From Prorocentrum cordatum (lineage: Eukaryota > Sar > Dinophyceae > Prorocentrales > Prorocentraceae), in NCBI GenBank assembly GCA_963575745.1, contig CAUYUJ010020182.1:136424-200423 (forward strand): 64,000 nucleotides of DNA. Reading direction: 5' to 3'. Numbering within the stretch: the stretch's first letter is position 1; every line of letters starts with the position of its first letter. Shown in pieces: positions 55,397 to 63,988 of the stretch. The notes under the pieces are model-generated. The model was not told where the DNA came from, ran no database searches, and saw only the letters and a program-made list of their open reading frames with translations. Made by a program: the position numbers and the translations under genes.

Positions 55397-55891
55397 AGAG
55401 GAGAGAGGAATGAGGGGGAAGGAGTTCCAGGAGTGTAGGGGAGGGAGTTCCGGAACCAGGAGGCCCCAGAGGGCTTCAGGAGAGCCTCAAAAGGCCCCAG
55501 GGGGCCTCGGGAGAGCCTTAAAGGGATCAGAAAAAAGGCCTCAGGACGGCCTCAGGAGGGCCGATGGGGTCTTGCGGACCCCATCTCCTCTCCCTCCTCA
55601 TCCTCCTGCTCCTTCTCTTAAGCCCTCCTAGCCTCATCCTGTTCCTTATCATCCTACTTCCTCCTACACCTCATCCGTCGTCTATCTCCTTCTCCACCTG
55701 CCTCTCTTTCTCCTCTTCCTCTTCCTGCTTCTCTACCTGATCATGCCTACCTCATTCATCCCGCTCCCGGAGCTACCAACGCCGCCGTCACGAAGGCGGT
55801 CAACAGCAGCAACATGACTTTCCTAAGCAACCAGCCCCAGCAGATGTATAAGGACAGTGCCGCTGGCCTGAGCAGGTTTCACAACGAGTGA
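53166..55891 (+). pseudogene. Block E: zinc-finger plus coiled-coil multicopy-type protein
   Basis: ATG 53166 opens an acidic leader, then C24-x2-C27 ... C37-C38 ... H46-x2-C49, a compact zinc-finger-like cluster (CGLCDKEDTLANLCC, HRACFN). The frame meets TAG at 53427-53429 but stays protein-like (VKPEQRDDARAEAKAKHVSI) until about 53530, where a one-base shift leads into the long frame 53540-55340. That frame holds LVQFQAFHGFWNRMSDEDCE, a Ser/Ala-rich stretch, INVNIDDKTRERKVP, a helical coiled-coil-like region (KTTCLELDKEIDNVTQATKG) and a hydrophobic globular end (NLVVVISEVMQFVPLPVANI). The likely last exon is at 55773-55891 after an intron-like insert. I recall many dinoflagellate proteins with this finger-then-helical layout; function unknown. 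Confidence 0.55.
55341..55772 (+). other. Intron-like insert in block E
   Basis: (GA)n at 55368-55391, GGGCCTC-rich DNA, then a long pyrimidine tract (55600-55740) ending near CCGGAG at 55767-55772. Downstream, one frame reads NAAVTKAVNSSNMTFLSNQP and ends SRFHNE at TGA 55889. The pyrimidine tract plus AG suggests a 3' splice site; the exact donor is not determined because phase and GT/GC/GA choices conflict. Confidence 0.4.
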
Positions 55892-57110
55892 GAGCAGCGC
55901 GGTAGATCAGCACAGTAGCAACGGCAACAACGAACAACAACACTAATAGCACAACAAGGCATCAGTAACACGTAGCCGACTGACAGCAGGTTTAGCCAGC
56001 CAGCACTAGTAGCGCAGCACTAGAATGCTGGTTGAAACTCGCTTGCACCTCTCGCAGCTTGCTTGAGCAGGCCGTTCTGGACAGAGGAAAACATCACCAC
56101 CACTGCTGTGACATATTGCTTTGTATTGCATTGGCATTGGGGTATCGCATTGCAGTTTGTCGTATTGCATTGGCTCTCGCCAAGATTTGAATATGTGCTC
56201 GTGTGACTACGTGCTCGTTTGAAGATAAGTTGTGGACCGATCTGTGTGCTCGTGTGAATACATTGCATTGGCTGTCGCCGACCACCCCCCTAACCCCCGA
56301 CTTGATCTCCCGTGCCCCGAACCCGTAAGTCTTGTAAGATCCCGTGCCCCGACCACTAACCAACGGTGGAAACAATTAGGCCGACGATGCAAGATGGGGA
56401 ATCTGATGGTAAGGACGACGGCGACGATACCGATAGGAAGTAGCGGAACGAGGGGGCGTGCAGTGTCTAGGAAGAGGGCTTGCGATGGGGAGGTTTTTGG
56501 GCTTATGGGGATGATTAGTGAGGATAGGGATGGCGAGGGAGGGGGTCATGGAATCAGGGGGGGGGGTACGCGTGAGGATGATATTGAATAGGTATAAGGT
56601 GTTGGGTAGGAGGGTTGAGGATGAGGGCGGATGGCGGGTGAGGGTTGGGAGGGTGAGGGAGGGTGGCTGGGAGTAGCGTTGGGAAACATGGCCGAAGAGG
56701 GGGGGGTCAGGTAGATGGGCGAGGAGGAACGGCGGATACTTGAGAAAGGTACGGTTGCTTTGTGCTAGGAGGGACGACGGGAGAGGAACAGGAAGAAGGA
56801 GGATTGATGAGGATGTCGGGGAGGGTCGAGGAATGTTGAGGATGGGGTTTGATGGCGATGATGACGCTGAGGGGGCGGGCGGGACGATGAGGACTAACGA
56901 CAGTGAGCGCGAAGGTGGTAAGGCAATGAAGCAGGGCAGGAGGACCATGGATGATGATACCGCATGACTAACAGCAACAATATGATGACGCGTGTGAGGC
57001 ACATGCATCTGATTTGGTGACGATGATGACAAGCATGCTGGCAGAGACTCAACATGGACAAATGTCGCGCTTGTGTAGACTTTACCAGCACATTGCATTT
57101 GCTAAACTTA
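55892..57110. other. No recognisable gene
   Basis: 56110-56280 repeats TATTGCATTGGC and GTGCTCGTGTGA phrases; 56400-56960 is purine-rich with GAGGATGG motifs. No domain-like ORF. Confidence 0.4.
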
Positions 57111-57732
57111 CTTTGGGCTTCCTAGGATAAGCGCGCCCTGGGGCCGTGCGCGAGACGCGTGCGAACTGGGCCGCCCAGTGGGTCGCTGTTTAAAATTGGT
57201 CCGAATCGTTTAATTTGTTACATGTGCCGAGGGCCCCCCGTCATGCATATTGATTTCATTTTAAGTTAACATCCTGCTGACAAGACATTAACGCGCGCGT
57301 AATCACAAGGTAACGGCGCGTCGAAACGCAAGGATCGGTGTCAGAAAATTTCGCCAAGCAAATCACGTTCGCGTCTGACGCCGCTGCAAGCGCATAGTCG
57401 CGCCGTGATGCTGCGCGCACTCTCGCGTCGTATCACGGCGCGACTATGCGCTTGCAGCGGTGTCATACGCGAACGTGATCTGTTTGCGAAATCTTCGGAC
57501 ACCTCACCTTGCGCTTCGTCGCGTCGGTATGGTGTGACTACGCGCGCACGACAATGTCTTGTGCGCAGGATATTTAATTTAAAAAGAAATCAATTTGCAT
57601 AACGAACCTCTCTCGGAACCTACAAAAGTTTAAACGGCGCGGAACAAGTTTAAACAACGACCCACTGGGCGGCCCAATTAGCACGCGCCTCGCGCACGGC
57701 CCCAGGGTGCGCTTATCCTAGGATTCCCAAAG
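57111..57732. mobile_element. 622-bp full-length foldback element
   Basis: Almost the whole segment is one imperfect palindrome centred near 57421. Outer arms: CTTTGGGCTTCCTAGGATAA then GCGCGCCCTGGGGCCGTGCG at the left, complementary to the end at 57732; GGGCCGCCCAGTGGGTCG pairs with CGACCCACTGGGCGGCCC. Inner arms: GCCGCTGCAAGCGCATAGTC then GCGCCGTGAT pairs across a 20-base loop (57411-57430). The middle of each arm is AT-rich and more diverged. No transposase. CCTAGG occurs at both ends, so a CTAG target duplication is possible but cannot be told from the palindrome. Confidence 0.8.
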
Positions 57733-57876
57733 ACGCGGGCGTACCCAGCCTGGCCCCTCACCCTGCGGCAGCGAGGCGGCCTCTCGCCGCCGGCGGGAGG
57801 CCGGTGGAGGGCCGGCGCAGATGCAGTCTGGGTCTCCCGGGTGGGGTCCGGCACAGGCATTTGTTTCTCAAGCAGT

Positions 57877-58160
57877 TCGGCCGGATGGCGAGGGGGGGAT
57901 CAGGACATGGGGGGATGAGTATCCGGTACCGTTTTTGTCGTGGTACAATGTGTACCTTCTCTGCGGGTTGCAAGTGCAAATTGTACCTTCTCCCCCCCCG
58001 TTAACATCCTCGCACATGTCGCGGACGTTGTCAAAAATACAATTTGTACCTTGTCTGCGTGGCGTCGGTACAAAGTGTACCTTCTCCGTGGGGCGCAGGT
58101 ACAATTTGTACACCGGTTGCGCCTCTCTCCCCATCTGGACTTATCCCCCCATTTGCATCC
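57877..58160 (+). repeat. Palindrome array, 31-bp period, copy 2
   Basis: Same flanks and plan as 25174-25452. Near-palindromes start at 57942, 57973, 58036, 58067 and 58098 (steps of 31, 63, 31, 31). Several have changed on one side only (GGTACAATGTGTACC, GGTACAAAGTGTACC), so perfect symmetry is not strictly kept. Confidence 0.8.
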
Positions 58161-58164
58161 CGCC

Positions 58165-58392
58165 AAGCAGTGGCGAAACGTCCAGGCTCGCCTATAACCC
58201 TACCAAGCAATGTTCTGATAATATTGTGTGGTTTCCGCGAAAAGTTCTTAGAACGTTTCTGGCGGAGTCTGTCTTTGTCTGTTGCATCGGGTCTATGTTC
58301 TAGGAACATTGTTTGTTATTAGAACAGCTTTGGGTTCTAAGGACATTTCGAGGTAGGACTATAGGAATGCCGGGACGGTCGGTCCGTGCTCA
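58165..58392 (+). mobile_element. Family G inverted-repeat element, copy 4
   Basis: Begins AAGCAGTGGCGAAACGTCC only a few bases after the palindrome array and ends CGGGACGGTCGGTCCGTGCT. TTCTTAGAACG and GTTCTAGGAACA palindromes lie inside. Closest relative is 13190-13418. Confidence 0.65.
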
Positions 58393-58431
58393 AAGGTGGG
58401 GTCCGGCATAAGCACTTGTGTCGAAGAAGAA

Positions 58432-58523
58432 GAAAAGGCGTAAGCACAATTTGTCGGCGCTCGGGGGTTACAGCGCAGGTCCAAGAAGTCCGCGCGGACC
58501 TCCAACAGTTCATGTTTGTGCAG
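58432..58523. mobile_element. Family I foldback, compact copy
   Basis: AGGCGTAAGCACAATTTGTC, GGCGCT and CAGCGCAGGTCCAAGAAGTC then CGCGCGGACCTCC ... CAGTTCATGTTTGTGC resemble the ends of the elements at 29291 and 61248 with most of the interior missing. Confidence 0.4.
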
Positions 58524-58589
58524 TTTGTTGTTCGTCTGCTGCTGTGTTTTGGTTGGTTTTGACGACGGCTACTGAACTCCAGGCCTCGC

Positions 58590-58800
58590 AGATGGGGCCC
58601 GGGCAGATGGGGTCGGAGGACCGCGCCGCATCGCCGACGCATCGGCGGTGTGGCTCGATGTGGAGCCCGATTGTCTCCACGCCGATGCGTCGCCGATGCG
58701 TCGCCGATGCATCGCCGTTGCCTTGGCGATGCAGCGGTGATGCATAGGCGATGCAGCGCGATCCCCTGGCCCCATCTACTCGGACCCCGTGTCGGAGGCC
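58590..58800. repeat. CGCCGATG inverted-repeat element, copy 3
   Basis: GATGGGGTCGGAGGACCGCG then CCGCATCGCCGACG at the left; block GGCTCGATGTGGAGCCCGAT TGTCTCC; GATGCGTCGCCGATGCATCG repeats; GATGCAGCGCGATCCCC and GGCCCCATC at the right. Confidence 0.6.
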
Positions 58801-59404
58801 TCTAAGCAGTCAAGACGCTGAAAGAAGGACCGTTTTGGGGTTCGGATGAGGCTCGCTGTTCCTTCGGTCATTATTTGTTTTGTTCCGCGCGCCCTCCTTG
58901 TGCACCCAGGCGTTGCTGGCGCGAAAAGGGGGCTCCGTCTCTTATTCAGCGTTTCTTATTTCAGCAGCCCCTTTTCGGAAACTGCAGCATATACATTACC
59001 AGTGGCGTGCTGTTTTTCGATACCAGGTCTTCTGGGGGGTCGGGGACGACGTCGGGGTGGTGCGGGGTATAGTTTCTCCCCCATTTTCCTGGGTAAACAA
59101 CGGGAAATGTACGCACCAGGATCCCGTTTACACCAGGAACCGCTGTCCTGTGCGAGTTCCAGTGCGGGACCAGAAACAGCGTCGGTGCATAGAGTTGGGT
59201 TCCTTGCTTCTGCAGAAGCGCAGGGGCAATGACAGGGGGGAGTGCTGGCCCAGGGCGTGGGTGGGAGCATCGACCCCCGCCCATTCATCACCACTCGGGG
59301 CCTGGGCCCTGCCGCCGATCTGGCGGCGACGCATCGCCGCTTCCAGATCACTGTCCTCCATCCCCCGTTCAATGCTCGCTTCGGGGACCTTCCTGTGGAC
59401 ACCT
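58801..59404. other. No recognisable gene; family J copy at about 59228-59392
   Basis: GAGCATCGACCCCCGCCCAT and CCGCCGATCTGGCGGCGACG match parts of the foldback at 63781. The rest is unassigned. Confidence 0.35.
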
Positions 59405-59515
59405 AACGGATGTGTTCGACTCAAGCTCGATTCAAGTTCGACTCAAATTCGACGCAGGTTCGACTCAGGTTCGGCTCGAGTCGACGGATGTTCGACGCAG
59501 CTTCGACGCACGAGT
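59405..59515 (+). repeat. ~11-bp TTCGACTCAAG tandem repeat
   Basis: About nine imperfect units (TTCGACTCAAG, TTCGACGCAGG, TTCGGCTCGAG and similar). Confidence 0.8.
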
Positions 59516-59799
59516 GGAGCGAGTGGCTCCAAGATGGTCCCCAGGATGAGCATCTAACCCCACCCCTTGCCTTCTCAAAGAAAGGCCGACAGCGACACCA
59601 GGAGTCCATGCGAGGAGCCTTTCTTGATCCTCGCCCCAGCAGAACTTCCCGAGGCGGTGCAAACGCACTGTCTCAAACCGTTTTTTCCAACTTCGCTGTA
59701 TCAAAACGTACCAGGCACCAGTAAAGTTGTGCAGTTGGCACGCGCAGCCCTCTGAAGTCCCCGAGACTGCACCAGCGCAATCCGCCCTGGGGCCGGGAC

Positions 59800-60091
59800 T
59801 ACAGCTGGGCAGTTTCACCGCTGTCGGAGGATGCCCCTGAGTCGCCACAGACGCACTGTATCTGCCGGCTCCCCTTGGAGACGTCCACTCCAACCTCTGC
59901 GTGCCCCTGGGGGTCCGGACGACAGTTGGGCAGTTTCACCGCTGAAGTCGGAGGATGCCCCTGAGTCGCCACGGACGCACTGTATCTGCTGGCTCTCCTT
60001 GGAGACGTCCACTCCAGCCTTCGTGCCCCTGGGGGCCCCGACGACAGTTGGGCAGTTTCACCGCTGAAGTCGGAGGATGCCCCCGAGTCGC
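59800..60091 (+). repeat. ~121-bp tandem repeat, about 2.5 units
   Basis: GGGCAGTTTCACCGCTG recurs near 59808, 59929 and 60051 (spacing 121-122). Each unit carries GAGTCGCCACAGACGCACTG and GGAGACGTCCACTCCA. The third unit is interrupted by a family P element. Confidence 0.8.
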
Positions 60092-60263
60092 CACAGTCAG
60101 GAGGGAAAAAACACACAGACACAATTAATCGTCGATCCCCCGGGAAAATATGGGAAAATATGGGAAGTGGGGGGGAAGACAAAAACACAGAAAATATGGG
60201 AAAATATAGGGAATCTTGCTATTTGTGTGTATTTATTTGTGTGTCCTGGGGCCCCTTCAGAGA
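60092..60263 (+). mobile_element. Family P repeat, copy 2
   Basis: Same ends as 13967-14127. Located inside a 121-bp tandem unit, whose GAGACGTCCACTCCAGCC part resumes at 60261. Confidence 0.65.
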
Positions 60264-60410
60264 CGTCCACTCCAGCCTGCGTGCCCCCGGGGGACCAGTC
60301 CATAGGGCCTGGCGGCCCTCGAGGGATCGTGCCGGCGCGGCTCCGACCCGCGCGTTCTCGGCGCGGCCCATCATCGTTGCGAGAGTGGCGGGGGCGAGGA
60401 CGTGGACATT

Positions 60411-60572
60411 CAGGAGGGGAAAAAACACACAGACACAATTGATCTTCGATCCCCCAGAAAATATGGAAAAATATTGGCATTGGGCGGAATGACAAAAACC
60501 CAGGAAATATACGAAAATATGGGGAATCCTTTTATTTGTGTGTATTGATTTGTGTGTCCTTGGGCCCCTTGA
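60411..60572 (+). mobile_element. Family P repeat, copy 3
   Basis: CAGGAGGGGAAAAAACACAC ... GTGTGTCCTTGGGCCCCTTG. About 150 bp after copy 2, same orientation. Confidence 0.65.
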
Positions 60573-61079
60573 GACATGGAGGACGAGGACGAGGAGGAGG
60601 AAGCGGGAGGAGGGTTGTAGAGTCTAGAGGGTTTTGGGGGTGCTCTACCCGATTCGGAGGAGGAGGAGGAGGAGGAGGAGGAACAAGAAGAAGAGGCAAG
60701 GGTTTCGGATGGTTTCGGATTGGCGATGTTCGAAGATCATTGGAGGAGCTCGGAGGTGTCCGAGTTATCCTTCCCTTCCCCTCATCCCCTCCCGATCGCT
60801 TCCCCTCGTCAACCCCTTCCACGTACCCCTCCAATTCCCTTTTCCTTCCCCTTACTCTTCCGCTCACGCTCGACTTTTCGCATATCCCGCTCGTCTGCAC
60901 AACGGCATTCCCCCCTCCTCCAGGCCCCATCTTCCCCTCCCGCTCCGTTTCTTCTCTTCGTCGCGCACCGCTCAACCTTCTCTTCGCAGCTTCGCCTTCC
61001 CCCCTTCACTCTCCCTTCTTCCCCTCCTACGAGCTACTCCCTTGCAATGAGGGAGGAGGCAGGAGTCCAGACGTCCCAA
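60573..61079. other. GAG tract then pyrimidine-rich DNA
   Basis: 60584-60600 and 60655-60690 are (GAG)n; 60765-61020 is CT-rich without repeats. No gene. Confidence 0.5.
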
Positions 61080-61228
61080 ACGGGGTCCCAGTTTGATGGT
61101 GTCTGAGGATCGCGCCACATTGCCAACGCATCGGCAATGCGGCTCGACATGGATCCCGAGCCTCTTTTCACGCCGATGGCGCCCGTGCATCGGCAATGCG
61201 GCGCGATCCTCTGATCCCACCTGTTCGG
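61080..61228. repeat. CGCCGATG inverted-repeat element, copy 4
   Basis: ACGGGGTCCCAGTTTGATGG then TGAGGATCGCGCC at the left, GGCTCGACATGGATCCCGAG in the middle, CATCGGCAATGCGGCGCGAT then CCTCTGATCCCACC at the right. ATTGCC has partly replaced ATCGCC. Confidence 0.55.
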
Positions 61229-61247
61229 CTCCCAAAAAGGCGCAAGC

Positions 61248-61401
61248 ATAAACGTTCGCAGGTCCGCGCAGAGTTCTTGGATCGGCGCTGAACCCCTTTC
61301 CATAGCGCGCGTCGCGCGCAAGGGGCAGCGCCGGAGGCGCCGCCAGATGGCTCCAGCGCCGATCCAAGAAATCCGCGAGGATCTCCGGCAGTTTTTGGTG
61401 G
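61248..61401. mobile_element. Family I foldback, copy 2
   Basis: GTTCGCAGGTCCGCGCAGAG then TTCTTGGATCGGCGCTG pairs with CAGCGCCGATCCAAGAAATC then CGCGAGGATCTCCGGC. It follows a CGCCGATG element after only about 20 bases. Confidence 0.6.
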
Positions 61402-61754
61402 TGGGTGGAATGGGGGGTGACCTCAGTGGGGGGGTGAAGGCGGAGGGGCTGGAAGAGGGAGGGAGGGCAGGGAAGGGAGGAGGGAGGTGGGCAGGGAAGC
61501 GAGGGCAGGGAAGGGAGGAGGGAGGAGGGAGGAGGGAGGGAGGGAGGAGGGAGGGCAGGGAAGGGAGGAGGGAGGAGGTCATCGACCCCCAGACGCCCAC
61601 TCATCGCCGATCGGGGCCTGCGGATGCCCCACCCTTCCCAGGCACCTGCGGCTTCGCCCTCACGGGCCAATCGCCGATCTATCAGCAATGTCTCGCCCAT
61701 TCGTGCTCGAAACGGATCGGGCTGACCGACAGCGCTATCGATGTTGTCCTTCCC
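61402..61754. other. GGGAGG purine tract and family J copy
   Basis: 61440-61575 is GGGAGGAGGGAGGG-type DNA. 61574-61720 (CATCGACCCCCAGACGCCCA ... AATCGCCGATCTATCAGC) matches the foldback at 63781. Confidence 0.5.
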
Positions 61755-61998
61755 TCCTCCTCCTCCTCCTCCTCCTCCTCCTCCTCCTCCTCCTCCGCCT
61801 CCGCCTCCGCCTCCGCCTCCTCCGCCGCCTCCTCCGCCTTCTTCTCCTCCTCCTCCTCCTCCTCCTCCTCCCCGGTCCCCTCCTCCTCCTCCTCCTCCTC
61901 CTCCCCTCCTCCTCCCCCCTCCTCCTCCTCCTCCTCCTCCTCCTCCTCCTCCTCCTCCTCCTCCTCCTCCTCCTCCTCCTCCTCCTCCTCCTCCTCCC
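61755..61998 (+). repeat. CTC trinucleotide microsatellite
   Basis: About 240 bp of (CTC)n with CGC and CCC interruptions. Explains 392- and 222-codon frames across it. Confidence 0.9.
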
Positions 61999-62089
61999 CC
62001 CTCTCCCTGAGCTGACCCCCCATTCCGTTCCCCCTCGTGCGCGCTCCGCTCGAAGGAGACAGACATCGGCATGTAAGTAACAACGTTTG

Positions 62090-62346
62090 ACGGTCCGCGT
62101 GGATTTGTTGCTGGGTCTGCGCTGGAGCTGATGTGGACAGCAGAAGTCACCAGGCGGAGGAGGAAGAGGAGGAGGAACAGGCGGATGAGGAGGAAGGAGG
62201 AGGAGGAGAAGGAGGAGGCGGAGGTGGAGTGAGACGCGGGGCGCTGTCTCTTCAGAGCGAGGACCCAATTCCACAGGATGATCGGGAATCAATGTTAGGA
62301 GCTACGTGCAGATCCGAGAAGTCTGTGCGGACTGTGAAATGTTTGT
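62090..62346. mobile_element. Family I-type element with a nested satellite left end
   Basis: Ends AACGTTTGACGGTCCGCGTG and complement of AAGTCTGTGCGGACTGTGAA pair as inverted repeats. Between them lie a GGA tract (62155-62228) and, at 62237-62282 on the minus strand, the left-end block of the satellite element (complement of CATCCTGTGGAATTGGGTCC then TCGCTCTGAAGAGAC) with no 90-bp units. Confidence 0.5.
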
Positions 62347-62406
62347 GCTTGGGTTTTTTGTTTCGCCCTCCATCAGCGAGTCTCTCGCCATCGTGCCGCT
62401 GCCGCG

Positions 62407-62631
62407 ATGGCCGCGGCCGTCACCGTGGCGGGCCTGAGGGTGCGATGGCTACGGCTGTGCTGCGACTTGGGCGCTCCGGACGCTGCGGCGGCGCGGTGGT
62501 GGGGCACGCTGGAGGGCAGCTACGGCGCCGTGGCTGGGCGGCCGCCACTCCAGGGTCGATTCTTGTCCGATCGATCCGATTCGGTGTCGATTCTGGCATC
62601 GCCGCAAATCAACATGACTGTTGCTTCCTGA
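62407..62631 (+). CDS. Small ORF of unknown status
   Basis: 75 codons from ATG 62407 (CCGCGATGG context): MAAAVTVAGLRVRWLRLCCD ... PQINMTVAS. It uses mixed codons and has a hydrophobic N-terminus, but no family is recognised and GC bias alone could keep it open. Confidence 0.2.
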   Translation: MAAAVTVAGLRVRWLRLCCDLGAPDAAAARWWGTLEGSYGAVAGRPPLQGRFLSDRSDSVSILASPQINMTVAS

Positions 62632-62973
62632 CAATCCTGACTCGCGCCTGAACATAACTCCTGGTACTTCAACGCCGCGAATTAACGTGGTTGGTGCGCC
62701 CCGACAGTTTTACCTTGTGCAAGAAACCATTCATGGGATTTCAACCATACGAATCCTTGAAACGAATGCAAACTTGTGAGACGAGCGTGCGCGGCGCCAA
62801 TGCGATAACCACATGTTGAAAGCCAGTCGCCCCCCATCTTTGAAACTGTCGAACACTGCAAGCTTCAGGGCCATACATGTTTAGGAAGTCTCGAAGTCTC
62901 TGGTAAGACACCGGGCGCGCCCCACCGACATGCCTGTGGGCGCGACGCAGGGGAGGCATTTGTAGGAAGAGAG

Positions 62974-63042
62974 ATGGAGGAGGAGGAGGAGGAGGAGGAG
63001 GAGGAGGAGGAGGACGAGGAGGAGGAGGAGGAGGAGGACGGA
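62974..63042 (+). repeat. GGA microsatellite
   Basis: (GGA)n with GAC interruptions, about 65 bp. Confidence 0.9.
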
Positions 63043-63479
63043 GGTCCCGTGTCTTCTGGCAGTTTGAGCCTCAAACCGGCGACCCTGATACCCCGACTGG
63101 CCCTCGGGTCGGACGACCTGGGGGGGGAATGGGAAGAGGGGGGGGGGAACCCTACTGCACGCCACTCGCTTCGGCGCCCCCTTGGGCCCTTCTGCGCGAG
63201 GTACAGGCCTCGGCATCGCTCGGACGTGTGCATTTTTCCTTCGGCGAGGACTATCGAGGAGCATCCTTGATCATCTGGCGAACAAAAACCACGCACGAAA
63301 CCAAACAAAAAAACACAGGGAATGGACGTCCGAGCGATGGCCAGAGGCCGAATCCCCCAATCACGAGCGACAGGACATCGCCTGGGCCCTCGGGGCCCAG
63401 GCCGCGGCCTCGGCGGCTGCGCCCCGGGCCCCCCCCCCGTGCCCCCCTCGGCCCCGGCGGGCGGCCAGCCGGCCACGGC

Positions 63480-63560
63480 CGCGGCGCGCCGAGCCGCGCC
63501 TACCACACGCTGGAGCACCTGTCCGAGATGTTCGGGTACATGTGGCGGCGCGCAGAGGGG
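63480..63560 (+). pseudogene. Exon-like fragment, HD-hydrolase-type motif
   Basis: One + frame reads APSRAYHTLEHLSEMFGYMW. The pattern Arg-x-Tyr-His-x-x-x-His with following helix resembles the first metal-binding histidines of predicted HD-superfamily phosphohydrolases, where Y-x-x-P-x-R-x-YH-x-L-x-H is typical. Only this one segment is present, and no partner exon was found within the window. The foldback at 63535 begins inside it. Confidence 0.3.
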
Positions 63561-63724
63561 GGCAGGGGGGAGGGGGGGCGGCTTCTTAGAAGCGCCCCTG
63601 CTTCTTAGAAGGCGCGGGCCTTCTCTAAATAGACGTGAGGCCGAGGCCTTCTGAGAAGCAGGGTGCTTCTAAGAAGCCTTCCCCCCTCCCCCTACGCCCT
63701 TTTGCGCGCCGCCAGGACATGGCG
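63535..63724. mobile_element. 190-bp foldback element with TTCTTAGAAGC arms
   Basis: GGCTTCTTAGAAGCGCCCCT then GCTTCTTAGAAGGC (63580-63613) pairs with 63646-63678. Pairing extends outward through G-rich arms to TGGCGGCGCGCAG / CGCGCCGCCA and about CATG. The loop is 63614-63645. Noncoding. Confidence 0.7.
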
Positions 63725-63780
63725 AGGAAGAGAAGCCGGCACAGAGCGTAGACCTTTGGGAGGCCCGCGCAGGCTTCTTC

Positions 63781-63988
63781 GGGGGCAACGATAGGGGGGG
63801 GACAGGCATAATGGGGGGATGCGTCGACCCCCAGTCGCCCACTGATCGCCGATGGGGGCCCGATAGCCCCAACCCGCCCGGAAAGGTGCGGACTCGCTAT
63901 CGGGGGCATATCGCCGATCTATCGGCGATGGATCGTCGGTTCCAGGTCGATGCATCCCCCCCCTGTGCCATTCCACCCCTATCGTTGC
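63781..63988. mobile_element. Family J foldback element, best copy
   Basis: Terminal inverted repeats of about 48 bp (GGGGGCAACGATAGGGGGGG ... GGGGGGATGCGTCGACC and complement) enclose ATCGCCGATGGGGGCCCGAT AG and CGCCGATCTATCGGCGATGG. Related partial copies are at about 59228-59392 and 61574-61720. Confidence 0.65.

Noticed and set aside
60972-62150. 392-codon Gly-rich ORF (minus) and Glu/Ser/Pro-rich frames at 61.7-62.0 kb
   Set aside because: Explained by the CTC trinucleotide microsatellite, which is open in all frames.
62441-62455. Reverse-complement spliced-leader match (ATGGCTACGG)
   Set aside because: Only the first ten leader bases match; the rest does not and no ORF follows on the minus strand. 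Expected by chance.
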